From assembly GCF_003627955.1 (NCBI RefSeq), contig NZ_RBWS01000001.1:186001-250000 (forward strand): a DNA stretch of 64,000 nt, given 5' to 3'. Shown piece by piece: positions 52,529-62,333 of this stretch. The DNA comes from Sphingobacterium puteale (lineage in GTDB: Bacteria > Bacteroidota > Bacteroidia > Sphingobacteriales > Sphingobacteriaceae). Numbering within the stretch: the first letter of the stretch is position 1; each line of letters begins with the position of its first letter. The position numbers were made by a program, and so were the translations under genes. The notes beneath the pieces were generated by a model. It searched no databases and was not told the DNA's origin. It saw only the letters and a list, made by a program, of their open reading frames with translations.

Positions 52529-54979
52529 TTAGTCTTTGTTTATTTGATTTTGAATACGTTTAATTTCTTGCAGCATCAAATTCAGATGCTGCTTATTGAG
52601 TTGATCTGTTTGCTTGGCATGAAGCAGATTGATCTGCTCAATCAAACTAGGCAGATAATTTCTGACATACAGTTGTACGTCACTGCGCTGCGCCTGTGTA
52701 ATGATATCCGACCCTGGTCCGATTTTCGGGTTGACAACTTGATTTACCCGTTCCAGAAAATAGCGTTGCTGGCCACGTTTGAAGGCATCCATCCGAAGAT
52801 CCCCACCGGGCAATGTCCATACCCCATGACCAACGTCTTCCAAATATTCATTCAAGGTGTAAGGATCCTCATTACTTAGAGACTTGACATAAACATTATA
52901 AAGCAAACCGGGACTCATCAGCATGTTGAGCATCTGCTCTTGTTGATCATTGATTTCTTTATTGGCGTCTATTCCAATGAGCGACTGTATATTGTCAGGA
53001 TATAACCACAAGGGTGGAGCGAATACATTATTATTTACATAGTGTACTGCTGCTTTCACTTTTTCTTTGGGAACTGCTGCGTAGACGGCTCCTTTTTGAC
53101 CCCGGACTTTATTCGTAATCTCTTGGCTTCCGATATTTTTTAGCACATGATAGAGATAACGATTAAATTGTCCTCGGACAGCTTTATGCATATCCTTTAG
53201 GTTGCTATAATCATCGCCAGGCTCATGAGTCCAATCCACCAAATGAGTAACTACTTTTTTCAGATTTTTGATACCATAGGTACTTGCCAATATTGAATCA
53301 TCACCAAGATCTTCCTTCTGACTACGCGGATCCTCATTGTTTCCTTCACCACCAAACCATAACTTCGGGTTAGCCGTCAGGCTGTCTGTCACCTGTTTTG
53401 TAAGATAGCCGCGCTCTTCTTCACCACTTGAAAACTGTGGAAGATATTGATACCCCCATTGAATAGCCCATTTATCGTACATGCCTACACGCGGATATAT
53501 ACCAGACAACCCCACGCCATCTTCAGGCTGAGCGACATAATTGAAACGTGCATAATCCATAATTGATACCGTATGGCCATTTTTTTCCACCCATTTCTTG
53601 TCGCGCAATTTCTCGACCGGTGTTTGGCTGCTTGCCCCCATGTTGTGACGTAGACCCAAGCTATGTCCCACTTCGTGTGAGGAAACAAAGCGAATTAACT
53701 GCCCCATCACTTCGTCATCCAGCTGCATTTTTTGAGCAGCTTTGTTTAATGGCCCCACTTGTACCATAAACCACTGTTGAACGAGCTTCATAACATTATG
53801 ATACCAGCCGACATGCGCTTCGATAATCTCACCGCTTCTAGGATCTGAGATCCGCGGTCCATAGGCATTTGCTTTTTCAGAAGCGAAATAACGAATCACG
53901 GAAAAACGTGCATCTTCAAGGCTCATGGTGGTATCTTGTTCAGGCCATTCTTTGCCTACAATCGCATTTTTAAATCCGGCTTGTTCAAATGCGACATTCC
54001 AGTCGTTGATACCTGCGATGAGATAAGGGCGCCACTTCTTGGGCGTCGCGGGATCGATATAATACACAATTTGCTTTTGTGGTTCTACAAGTTCACCTTT
54101 TAAGTATCGCGACACATCTTTGATTTTAGGTTCAAGTCTGTAGCGTTGTATAAAATTCAACGCTTTAGAACGTTGATCTTTATCGGTGAATAGGATATAC
54201 TTGTTTGCAAAATACCCTACACGTTCGTCGAAAATCCGCTTTTTCATCGGCACCTTTGGAAGCAGTACCATGGAGGTATTGGTTGTAAAAGTCATTGCCC
54301 CAGTCAGACTTGCCGCTGGTGTGCCAGATGTCGACGAATAGGTTTTTGTTGTTTTTACTTCCAAATTAATGGGAAAGACCTTCATGTCTGTAATGAAAGA
54401 TCGGTCATCCGCCAATGAAGATAGTTTATTTTCGCTTTTTATCTTACTATCAAATGAAATTGCAGCATTGTCTTTCCGAAAAAGATCCGTCACATCAATA
54501 AGATAGCCGTTCTTTGCCGGATTAAGTCCTTTGATATCTAAAATCGCGATAATAGGATCCTCTTGTGACTGTACTAAGGCGGTCCGTATGGCATCGTTTT
54601 CTGGGGCATCTTGTTTATAAATTGCTGCCCGCAACTGTATACGGTCACCCAGGCCTTTCTCGAAATAAAGTGTCTGTTCATTCAGTTTTTCACCACCATA
54701 CATTGGGAATCCCTGTGGAGCAGACACCAAGCGCGTTACCGTCAGAAAATAGCGGTTCAATAAACTATCCGGTATTTCCAAATACCATTTCTTTTCCGAC
54801 TCTACGACGTTAAAAACGCCAGACCGGGCAATTTTCTTCTTATTTAAAATCTTGCTATAAGCTTCATTCAGATCATTTTTTGATTTTACAGTGTCCGTCT
54901 TGCTCAGGCTCTGTTGAGCTTGAACCATACCGCCGGACAAAAGCAAGGCAAGGGTACTATAGATAATTTTGTTTTTCAT
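52529..54979 (-). CDS. Exported zinc-dependent metalloprotease (DUF5117/DUF4953-type)
   Basis: 816 residues with a Sec signal ending MVQAQ. The metzincin zinc motif is complete: HEVGHSLGLRH at 435-445 with E436 catalytic, followed by NMGASS and the later MDYARFNYVAQ (Met-turn-like). The N-terminal region (about 40-200) and the region around VYYIDPATPKKWRPYLIAGINDWNVAFEQAGFKNAI match the large Bacteroidota proteases of this type. Encoded 20 bp after a SusD. This suggests the SusCD pair imports peptides or protein-derived material rather than pectin, an inference from context. Confidence 0.9.
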   Translation of the reverse strand: MKNKIIYSTLALLLSGGMVQAQQSLSKTDTVKSKNDLNEAYSKILNKKKIARSGVFNVVESEKKWYLEIPDSLLNRYFLTVTRLVSAPQGFPMYGGEKLNEQTLYFEKGLGDRIQLRAAIYKQDAPENDAIRTALVQSQEDPIIAILDIKGLNPAKNGYLIDVTDLFRKDNAAISFDSKIKSENKLSSLADDRSFITDMKVFPINLEVKTTKTYSSTSGTPAASLTGAMTFTTNTSMVLLPKVPMKKRIFDERVGYFANKYILFTDKDQRSKALNFIQRYRLEPKIKDVSRYLKGELVEPQKQIVYYIDPATPKKWRPYLIAGINDWNVAFEQAGFKNAIVGKEWPEQDTTMSLEDARFSVIRYFASEKANAYGPRISDPRSGEIIEAHVGWYHNVMKLVQQWFMVQVGPLNKAAQKMQLDDEVMGQLIRFVSSHEVGHSLGLRHNMGASSQTPVEKLRDKKWVEKNGHTVSIMDYARFNYVAQPEDGVGLSGIYPRVGMYDKWAIQWGYQYLPQFSSGEEERGYLTKQVTDSLTANPKLWFGGEGNNEDPRSQKEDLGDDSILASTYGIKNLKKVVTHLVDWTHEPGDDYSNLKDMHKAVRGQFNRYLYHVLKNIGSQEITNKVRGQKGAVYAAVPKEKVKAAVHYVNNNVFAPPLWLYPDNIQSLIGIDANKEINDQQEQMLNMLMSPGLLYNVYVKSLSNEDPYTLNEYLEDVGHGVWTLPGGDLRMDAFKRGQQRYFLERVNQVVNPKIGPGSDIITQAQRSDVQLYVRNYLPSLIEQINLLHAKQTDQLNKQHLNLMLQEIKRIQNQINKD

Positions 54980-54999
54980 GTGTAATGTAATAGCATATA

Positions 55000-56424
55000 T
55001 TAAAACGGTACAGTTTCATCAGTGTTCAACCGTAGGTTTGGATTTAACTTCATCGCATCCAATGGAAATGGAATAATATACATTCGTGAATTCGGAGCCA
55101 ATGTATAGGTCTTTTGCTCCACCGTCTTATTGACAATCGGGAATACACGAACGAGCGTTTTGGCATAATCAGGTTCTAGATTCAAGCGTTTCAGATCGAA
55201 AAAACGATGGTAACCGATTGGCAATTCCCGACGACGTTCGTTTATCACTAGATTCATCACTTCTTTTCGGGTCGTTGGGACCGCCAATATTGCTTTATCG
55301 CCTTCGATCCGGGTTTTACGTAAGGTATTCAACATGTTAATAGCCTTGGCAAATTGATCCTGACGGGCATAACATTCGGCCAACATCAAATAAATCTCCG
55401 GTGTTTTCAGCCCTACTGTGGGAAAGAAAAAAGCAGTGTATTTCACGTTGTAGTAACTTGCTCCAGCGCCAATATCCAGAAAACTGGCATTTGAGGTCGT
55501 GTAGAATAGACTAAAACGTTTGTCTTCCTTATCAAACATGCTTGTCAATTCCGGGCTTAAGATATAGCTGTAACCAAAGTTCATCTCCGTATAGCCATTC
55601 ACATACATGTAACTCAATACTTCTGGATTATTTTCAGCGATTATAGGCGTCTTACTCGGACCACCTAACTTTTCATACTGAACAAGATCAATTAGCTGCC
55701 CATTAAGCTGCAATGCTTTTTCAGCAGCAGCTTGTGCTTCAACAATTTCTCTTTTGAAAAGATGTACCTTCGCCTTCAATGCATAGGCAAAGGCTAAGGA
55801 TGGATGATAGGGGTTTGTAGGTTTTTCCTGCAAATGCGGTAAAGCATCCTCGATATCCTTTTGGATAAAATCGTATACCTGCTGTACCGTCGATTTTACG
55901 GGCATAGCTTCCAGGTCATATTTATCCATGATACAGACGCCGCCATCCTGAGAAGCAGTATTCGCATCATAGGCTTTGGCGTAGACATTAATCAGGTGGA
56001 AATAATCAAAGGCTCGATATATCTTGGCCTCAGCCTTGGCTAGGGTCTTTAATTGACTATCTCCTGTACTTTCATCAACCAAAGAAATAATCATATTCCA
56101 CTGTGCAATGTATTTATAGCACTGATTGTAAAAGCTTGATGCAGTGATGCGACTTACTCGATCCTCCTGTTCTTGAAACAAAAAGTTGATCGTGTTAATA
56201 TTAGGTGTCAAACCAATTACATTGGATTCCTTCAAATACTGGTCATCGACCAAATACTGAAAGTTATTGATGGGATACCCTCTATTGGGATAAGCAACCA
56301 AGTCGTAATAATCTTGCGCTGTGCTCACCAGTTGTGAGCCTTTTGGTGTTATATCGAGGTATTTGTCGCAGGCGGAAAAGACCAGTAAAGTCACAAATGC
56401 CGCCGCCAAAGTTTTAAAAGTCAT
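55000..56424 (-). CDS. SusD/RagB-type lipoprotein of the sigma-controlled operon
   Basis: 474 residues, lipobox VFSAC (Cys19), then DKYLDITPKGSQLVSTAQDYYDLVAYPN. EAKIYRAFDYFHLINVYAKAYD and the C-terminal VINERRRELPIGYHRFFDLKRLN are SusD motifs. It starts 12 bp after the SusC stop. Shorter than the other SusD proteins in the window, it belongs to the type often paired with STN-containing SusC proteins. Its ligand is unknown. Confidence 0.93.
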   Translation of the reverse strand: MTFKTLAAAFVTLLVFSACDKYLDITPKGSQLVSTAQDYYDLVAYPNRGYPINNFQYLVDDQYLKESNVIGLTPNINTINFLFQEQEDRVSRITASSFYNQCYKYIAQWNMIISLVDESTGDSQLKTLAKAEAKIYRAFDYFHLINVYAKAYDANTASQDGGVCIMDKYDLEAMPVKSTVQQVYDFIQKDIEDALPHLQEKPTNPYHPSLAFAYALKAKVHLFKREIVEAQAAAEKALQLNGQLIDLVQYEKLGGPSKTPIIAENNPEVLSYMYVNGYTEMNFGYSYILSPELTSMFDKEDKRFSLFYTTSNASFLDIGAGASYYNVKYTAFFFPTVGLKTPEIYLMLAECYARQDQFAKAINMLNTLRKTRIEGDKAILAVPTTRKEVMNLVINERRRELPIGYHRFFDLKRLNLEPDYAKTLVRVFPIVNKTVEQKTYTLAPNSRMYIIPFPLDAMKLNPNLRLNTDETVPF

Positions 56425-56436
56425 CGTAGATTCAGA

Positions 56437-59400
56437 TTAAAAAGTTAATGAAAGCCCCATGAGGAATGATTTAGCCAGCGGCAAATTGCGTGTTCCGCTA
56501 TTGAGCGAATAAGCTTCTGGATCGATGTCATCACCAGCGGCGCTCCAGGTCCATAAATTATTCACCTGCAAGGTTAATTTGACGTTTTGCATCCCAGCTT
56601 TCTGCGCTAATTGTTTTGGTAATTGATAGCCGACGGCCACATTTCGCAGCTTGATGTAATCTGCTGAAACAATCTGCTTGTCGCTATATCGCCATAAGGT
56701 AGATAGTTTGCTCGCGTCGGTACGCAATTTGTCAGGATAATCAACCAGCAATCTTGGGTAATCATTATCCGCACCTTCTGCCCATCGATTGATCAAACCA
56801 GCGTTTGTCAGCTTATCACTAGCTAAGTCGATTGCATCTTTACGCAGTTTATGTCCGCCCGAAAAGACAAACATGGCCGAAAGATCAAAAGCCTTATAGC
56901 GCAAACGTTGATTGATGGAACCTGTATATTTGGGAAACAGTGTCCCCATATTCACCAATGCATCTGGCGAGGTAATATCTTTAATGCTTGTCGGAGTACC
57001 GTTCTCGTCAAAAACAACATTTGATTCACCGTTTTGATCCAAGAAATATGGATAACCATTCACCATGCCCCCGTAGCGATATGCCATAATTGAATTATAG
57101 CTACTTCCTTTAAAAAAGTAATTACTTGGCGAACCGACATACGATTGTGCTGTAGATGTTAAGCCGTTCACTTTCTCCACCTTGTTCTTATTGAAGGAAA
57201 ATACCAGCTGTGTGCTCGCCGTTAAATCTTTCTTCTTCAACCAAACTCCATTGATATTAAATTCAATACCTTTATTCCGTAACGCACCATTGTTAATCAC
57301 ACGGGAACTGGCTCCCACAGTAGGGTCCAATACTGAGTTGACCAACAAATCCGAACTATATCTATTATAGGCATCGATACTAGCCGAAAGACGATTATCG
57401 AAAATCGAAAAATCCACCCCTAAATTGGTGGTTGTTGTTTTTTCCCAGCGTAACATCGGATTTGGCAATGATCTCTGTTCCAAATACTGTAGATAAGGAA
57501 AAAGTTTATCCGATTTCCAGGTTGCAGTTCCATAGCTGGAACTGGCTTGATCCACGTTACCGGTAATACCATATGTAGCCCGCAGTTTGAGTGAATTCAA
57601 CCAGTCTTCATTTTTCATAAAGCTTTCGTTGCTGACATTCCAGCCTGCTCCGACGGACCATAAAGGACGATATTTAAACTTTGGATCTACACCAAATAGA
57701 TCTGCTTGATCTACCCGTATGCTTCCAGTCAAGTTAAATCTATTGTTATATGTATAACCTGCGTTGGCATAAAGTGAAGTATATCGATGTAAAGTTTCTG
57801 TTTGCGCCCCGCCATTCAAATCAGATAATCGGTTGTTTCCCCCGTACACATAACTCGTTATTCCTGTTTTACTTAAGGTAGCCCAATCAATTGTGGTCGA
57901 AGTCAATGTTACTGGATTGTACCCTAAAAGCAATTGTTCAATTGAGCGTGGTACATGTGACTGTCGCATCTCGAATCCGGCCAGTGCTGTCAGTTGATGT
58001 TGACCATATTGTCCAAAGGTATTATCGTAGTTAAACTGATTCCGAAAGGTGTAACTATAGCGTTTGCTCTCAAATTGATAGTAACGTCCCCCAGCAGGTA
58101 AGTTCTTGGTATAAATACCCGTCGCATCATTGTAACTGACCATCGCATTTGATGCAACGCGCATCATGTAGCTATCTTCATCGTAGAAGCTTTCACGTGC
58201 TGCTTGGCCCAATTCATATGAAAACTGTGTCTGAAAAGAAAGTCCTTTGTAAATATTGGCCCGCAACGATGTAAAAGCACGAAGGCCTAAACTTTTATTA
58301 CTTTCAATGCCCTCTCCTAATGCCTCAAGCACATTAAAGGATGTACTTTTTAGATTTCCATTAGCAGCAATTTGTTCCGCCGTTTCGCCGTTAATGGCAG
58401 AGCCCGGTCCTACTGAACTGGACAATTCAACGTACGGCGTATAAACTAAGTTGCCACTTTCATCTTTGATGCGAGCATAACGTGGTTGCAAGAACACATT
58501 ATTGTAAACGCCGTCGGTTTCTTTATTTACTGTATACGTACCATTCAGTCCTACTGTTGCAGACAACCATTTGGTCAAATTAAACCCCGACTTCAAATAC
58601 AGATTGAATTTATCATTCTTTTCATTGACCACCTGTCCCTTACCCTTATCATAATTAAAAGAAACAAAGGTATTGCTCTTACTGGAATTCTGGGAGATGC
58701 TCGCATTATAACGTTGACGTATTTCATTCTGCCAGACATTTTCCGTAAACTCCTTGATATAATCGTTGCTCCGCCATGAATTGATCGTTGCTTCGCGTTC
58801 TTGCTGACTAATCGCACCAATGGATTCTTTTCGAAATAGATCATACAGTGGTGAATAATATTTTAGACTACCACTTCCAAGCCTTCCGTAGTAATTAAAT
58901 AGCGATTCACTGTTCGCATAACGGGATAACTCCTTCTTATATACATCAATTTCATAATCAATTAAATCTGATGTACGCGCATAGTGCATTTTGGAGATAT
59001 CCGGTTTCTGTGTGATGAATTGGTCCATATTAAAGCTCACGGAAACACCTTGCCCCTTCCCTTTTTTGGTGGTCACGACGATAACCCCATTGGCCGCACG
59101 GGCACCATAAATGGACGCCGCTGTCGCATCCTTCAAAACGGTAACGGACTCAACATCATAGGGGTTAATATCGTTCAAGGTGAACTCCGTCGGCAGGTCA
59201 TCGACAACAATGAGTGGATTGGTGGTTACCTGACTGGAATAGGTGCCAATGCCCCGAAGTACGGGGCTGTCTGCACCGGAGCGCGTTGGATTTTTGATAT
59301 AGGTCAATCCAGCCACCTGACCTTCTAATGCGGAAGTCAAATCGGTATTAATCTGTTTGTTCAATTGATCATTGCTAATACTCGTATAAGCTCCAGGACT

Positions 59401-60042
59401 ACGTTCTTTGCTGATGCGCTGATATCCCGTTATCATAATTTCGTTGAGCATAGACTCCTTTGCACTCAACATCACACGGATGGGCCGAGCAATTTGTTCC
59501 GGACTGAAGTGCATGACCTTTTCATTAAAAGAAACATGCCTAAAAGACAATTGGATGTCTGAGCTAGCAACATCCAGTTCAAAGTCACCATTTCCGGAAC
59601 TGATCGTCTGACTATCATCCTGTAAATTATGAATAGACACGCCGGGAATGGTATTACCCAAACTGTCTATTACTTTTCCGCGTACAAGCTGACTATTGGT
59701 TGATACAGCTTTACGATAGAGAATGATCCGTTTGTTTTCCAACCGATAGCCGAAGGGCTGATCCTTAAACAAAATGGATAAAGCATCTTCGACGCTTGAT
59801 AGTTTCAGATTAACACTGATCGGGTGCGCCGATTTGAGCAGATTGCCGTCAAAGACAAATTCGTAGCCGTAGTGATCCGATAAACTCGTAATCACTTCTT
59901 TGACATCTGCATTTTTAAAATTCAATTGTACCTGTTGCGCATGTAATTCATAGGGGTCAATCATGCTCATCAAGGCAATTCCAGCAACCAAACTCAGGTA
60001 TTTTCGCAAAAATACCGGTTGCTTTTCGGTTAGGTGTGACAT
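56437..60042 (-). CDS. SusC/RagA-type TonB-dependent transducer with N-terminal STN domain
   Basis: 1201 residues. The signal ends ELHAQ, then an STN (secretin/TonB N-terminal) domain at about 38-111 (LNFKNADVKEVITSLSDHYGYEFVF; LSSVEDALSILFKDQPFGYRL). This is followed by a CarboxypepD_reg domain (116-193), LNEIMITGYQRISKE in place of the usual DEVVVVGYGT, plug motif SVTVLKDATAASIYGARAANGVIVVTTKKG, and barrel. The STN domain is the signalling module that contacts a FecR-type anti-sigma factor; FecR and sigma lie just upstream. The other SusC proteins in the window lack it. Confidence 0.95.
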   Translation of the reverse strand: MSHLTEKQPVFLRKYLSLVAGIALMSMIDPYELHAQQVQLNFKNADVKEVITSLSDHYGYEFVFDGNLLKSAHPISVNLKLSSVEDALSILFKDQPFGYRLENKRIILYRKAVSTNSQLVRGKVIDSLGNTIPGVSIHNLQDDSQTISSGNGDFELDVASSDIQLSFRHVSFNEKVMHFSPEQIARPIRVMLSAKESMLNEIMITGYQRISKERSPGAYTSISNDQLNKQINTDLTSALEGQVAGLTYIKNPTRSGADSPVLRGIGTYSSQVTTNPLIVVDDLPTEFTLNDINPYDVESVTVLKDATAASIYGARAANGVIVVTTKKGKGQGVSVSFNMDQFITQKPDISKMHYARTSDLIDYEIDVYKKELSRYANSESLFNYYGRLGSGSLKYYSPLYDLFRKESIGAISQQEREATINSWRSNDYIKEFTENVWQNEIRQRYNASISQNSSKSNTFVSFNYDKGKGQVVNEKNDKFNLYLKSGFNLTKWLSATVGLNGTYTVNKETDGVYNNVFLQPRYARIKDESGNLVYTPYVELSSSVGPGSAINGETAEQIAANGNLKSTSFNVLEALGEGIESNKSLGLRAFTSLRANIYKGLSFQTQFSYELGQAARESFYDEDSYMMRVASNAMVSYNDATGIYTKNLPAGGRYYQFESKRYSYTFRNQFNYDNTFGQYGQHQLTALAGFEMRQSHVPRSIEQLLLGYNPVTLTSTTIDWATLSKTGITSYVYGGNNRLSDLNGGAQTETLHRYTSLYANAGYTYNNRFNLTGSIRVDQADLFGVDPKFKYRPLWSVGAGWNVSNESFMKNEDWLNSLKLRATYGITGNVDQASSSYGTATWKSDKLFPYLQYLEQRSLPNPMLRWEKTTTTNLGVDFSIFDNRLSASIDAYNRYSSDLLVNSVLDPTVGASSRVINNGALRNKGIEFNINGVWLKKKDLTASTQLVFSFNKNKVEKVNGLTSTAQSYVGSPSNYFFKGSSYNSIMAYRYGGMVNGYPYFLDQNGESNVVFDENGTPTSIKDITSPDALVNMGTLFPKYTGSINQRLRYKAFDLSAMFVFSGGHKLRKDAIDLASDKLTNAGLINRWAEGADNDYPRLLVDYPDKLRTDASKLSTLWRYSDKQIVSADYIKLRNVAVGYQLPKQLAQKAGMQNVKLTLQVNNLWTWSAAGDDIDPEAYSLNSGTRNLPLAKSFLMGLSLTF

Positions 60043-60073
60043 GGTAGATTAAGGTAAATGTACTATTTAGTTG

Positions 60074-61219
60074 TTATTTTTTATCAGTAGTTTTTAATGT
60101 GATTTTATTATTGTTCAATTGAAAATTTAGACCACTTGCTTCATTCAATAGATTCAACATTTCCTGTAATGGAATATTTTTTCGGACCTTCATATAGATC
60201 GATTGATCAGTTGGCAGCATGATGGTATCGACATCTACGCCATACCATCTGGACATATCTGACAAGATAAGTCGAAGTGACTGATCCCGGTAATCAAAGT
60301 AGCCAACCGTCCAAGCAACAGCTTGCTTGGGAGCCAAATTTTCAATATGTATTCCTTTCTGATCGGTTACAGCTGTTTCGCCTGGACGGAGAACAATTCT
60401 TTCAGAGGTCCCCGATTTACTTAAGGCTATCCGTCCAGACATAAGGGACGTGGTAACCTGCCCATCACTCGCATAATTTCGTACGTTAAATACAGTTCCC
60501 AATACTTCAATTTTTGCCGCACCAGCATTTACTGTAAATGGTCTTCGCGCATCATGGGCGACTTCAAAGTAACCTTCCCCTTCCAAAGAAACTTCCCTTT
60601 TTGCAGGGGTAAAAGGGAGCTGAAACCGTAAAGTTGATGCAGCGTTCATCGTAATCTTACTGCCATCTTCCAAAACTAACCTAAAATCCGAATTGGGAGT
60701 ATATATCGTTTGTAAACTTGGATTTTTACCTACTGCGATTACTTTTACAGTTTGACTGTCGATTCGAGAAAACGCAATATCGCCTACTGTCCAAATCGAA
60801 TCCGTTTTCGGCAAAATGGCTATTTCTTTACCAGATTTATCTTTAACATATAAAATAGGTTCCGAAGGGGCTATCACATCGGAATGCTTGGGGCTTTGTT
60901 TCGCATAAAACCATGTGGCCAATCCCGCCATAAAAAGAACGGACGCAGCCGCCCACCAGCTCTTTTTATATCTTAAACGGATAGGCAGTTTTTTGGACTC
61001 GTTCAGTTTATTTTCTAATCGCTGCCTAATAACCGGGATATGCGCAGCGAAAGATTCTTCGACTTGATCTGCCTCAAAATCATCAATAGCAAAGGAAGTC
61101 AGCGCATTCAATTCTTCATCACCAGCTTTCTCAAAATACAGAAGGAGCGCATCCAGATCAACACGATTGATACTCCCATTCAAATAGCTCTTGTAAATAT
61201 TTTCTATTTTTTTTGCCAT
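60074..61219 (-). CDS. FecR-type anti-sigma factor
   Basis: 381 residues. N-terminal cytoplasmic helical region (1-80), one membrane segment at about 88-106 (WWAAASVLFMAGLATWFYA), FecR domain (FRLVLEDGSKITMNAASTLRFQLPF; EVSLEGEGYFEVAHD; FTVNAGAAKIEVLGTVFNVRNY), and a C-terminal DUF4974-like segment (LILSDMSRWYGVDVD to LNLLNEASGLNFQLNNNKI). It binds the sigma factor inside and the STN domain outside. It is between its predicted partners: sigma 56 bp upstream and the SusC 31 bp downstream. Confidence 0.95.
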   Translation of the reverse strand: MAKKIENIYKSYLNGSINRVDLDALLLYFEKAGDEELNALTSFAIDDFEADQVEESFAAHIPVIRQRLENKLNESKKLPIRLRYKKSWWAAASVLFMAGLATWFYAKQSPKHSDVIAPSEPILYVKDKSGKEIAILPKTDSIWTVGDIAFSRIDSQTVKVIAVGKNPSLQTIYTPNSDFRLVLEDGSKITMNAASTLRFQLPFTPAKREVSLEGEGYFEVAHDARRPFTVNAGAAKIEVLGTVFNVRNYASDGQVTTSLMSGRIALSKSGTSERIVLRPGETAVTDQKGIHIENLAPKQAVAWTVGYFDYRDQSLRLILSDMSRWYGVDVDTIMLPTDQSIYMKVRKNIPLQEMLNLLNEASGLNFQLNNNKITLKTTDKK

Positions 61220-61275
61220 ATCTATAAGTTAATACGCAACTTACTAGCAAAAACACTATCGCTATCTTATTATTT

Positions 61276-61860
61276 TTAAAAAAAATAGAAAGTAACAAGA
61301 ATGACTAAAATTTCATCATAGTGGTCCTGCACAAATTGGCGAATATGTTGATTGGATTTGACCATAGCATTACTCACAGTAGATACGGAAATATTCAATT
61401 TTCTAGCAACCTCTTCGTAACTCTTTTGTTCTATTTTACATAAAACAAAGATTTCTTTCCTGCGCTCACTTAAGGTATTGAGCGCTCTTTCTAATAATGC
61501 GGACTGTTGTTCTTGAATATCGCCCTCTTTGTCCATAACGTAGAGCTGCTCGAAATGTTGATATAAATTTTCCTGCAGTGCCGTTTCCTTAGCTAATTTT
61601 CTATACCAAGAAATCACATCATTTTTTGCAATCGTAAAGATCCAAGATTTAAAACTTCGAGTGGGGTCAATAGTGGACCTCTTTTGCCAGACTTTTAGGA
61701 ATACATCTTGTACAATCTCTTCACTGACTTGCCTATCTTTAACCATTCTGAAAACATTGGAAAATAGGGCATGGCTGTAACGCTCGTATAAAGCAAAAAA
61801 AGAGTGCTCGTCTCCTTGGGAAAGCGAAATCATTAGCTTATTTTCTGCGATAGCATCCAT
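61276..61860 (-). CDS. ECF sigma-70 factor, FecI-like
   Basis: 194 residues from ATG 61860. Sigma-2 region: FALYERYSHALFSNVFRMVKDRQVSEEIVQDVFLKVWQKR and SFKSWIFTIAKNDVISWYRK. Sigma-4 region: LNTLSERRKEIFVLCKIEQKSYEEVARKLNISVSTVSNAM. An in-frame GTG at 61902 would add 14 residues, but a -7-like box (complement of CAAATTTA, 61915-61922) would then leave almost no leader, so ATG 61860 is preferred. Likely directs transcription of the SusC, SusD, protease, DUF3347 operon when FecR releases it. Confidence 0.93.
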   Translation of the reverse strand: MDAIAENKLMISLSQGDEHSFFALYERYSHALFSNVFRMVKDRQVSEEIVQDVFLKVWQKRSTIDPTRSFKSWIFTIAKNDVISWYRKLAKETALQENLYQHFEQLYVMDKEGDIQEQQSALLERALNTLSERRKEIFVLCKIEQKSYEEVARKLNISVSTVSNAMVKSNQHIRQFVQDHYDEILVILVTFYFF

Positions 61861-62008
61861 TGTTAACTTTTCAAAAGGAAAGGTAGCATGCTGTTTAAAC
61901 ACTTAACCAGCGACCAAATTTACAAATTTCCAGCTTAATATAAACGCCAATGACTTTCAAACGGTTATATTAAATTCATCTTAGGCCATTTTGATTTGTT
62001 CACATAAG

Positions 62009-62025
62009 CAGAACAGCACAGGATG
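62009..62025. promoter_or_regulatory. Possible degenerate operator: CAGAACA/CAGGATG repeat
   Basis: CAGAACA at 62009 and CAGGATG at 62019 keep the 10-bp period of the pectin operator-like sites, each with one mismatch to CAGGA(C/T)A or similar. It is about 150 bp upstream of the sigma factor. Chance occurrence is possible. Confidence 0.25.
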
Positions 62026-62185
62026 ACAAATTCATTCAGTATACCTAAACTTGTCGTATTAAATTGGTTATTTCCAAATTTCAATGGTGAGTACTTTATA
62101 TGACACTACGCGAGTTACAGTAAAGGAAAGCCCATAAAAGAGCATTATATTTTTTATCATAAATTTAGGATTAATTGGTTATTTT

Positions 62186-62222
62186 AAAGGTTTTCATTCT
62201 CCCCGTTTGAAAACCTTTTTTT
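62186..62222 (+). terminator. Hairpin with T-run on the plus strand, no plus-strand gene
   Basis: AAAGGTTTTCA (62186-62196) pairs with TGAAAACCTTT (62208-62218), 11 bp perfect, 11-base loop, then further T residues to 62222. The T-run is strong only on the plus strand; on the minus strand only AAAAT follows. As a terminator for the esterase gene (minus strand, ends 62334) it would be weak. Confidence 0.55.
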
Positions 62223-62333
62223 ATAACACTCTTCTATTACCGGATGGCAACTATAGTTATAACTTCGTAATTTCAGTAACAACTAGATAACTTCAAAAGT
62301 AGTGTACTTCAATAGAAAAACAACAGAAATACA

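Larger units (their letters stand above)
61861..62333. other. 473-bp intergenic region upstream of the sigma factor
   Basis: Holds a possible -7 box at 61915-61922, a LacI-like AAACGGTT at 61959-61966, a CAGAACA/CAGGATG repeat at 62009 and 62019 (10-bp period), and a hairpin with a plus-strand T-run at 62186-62222. No protein gene is supported. Confidence 0.5.

Noticed and set aside
61861..61902. Longer sigma factor starting at GTG 61902
   Set aside because: It adds 14 residues with no match to the usual sigma N-terminus and leaves almost no leader after the -7-like box.
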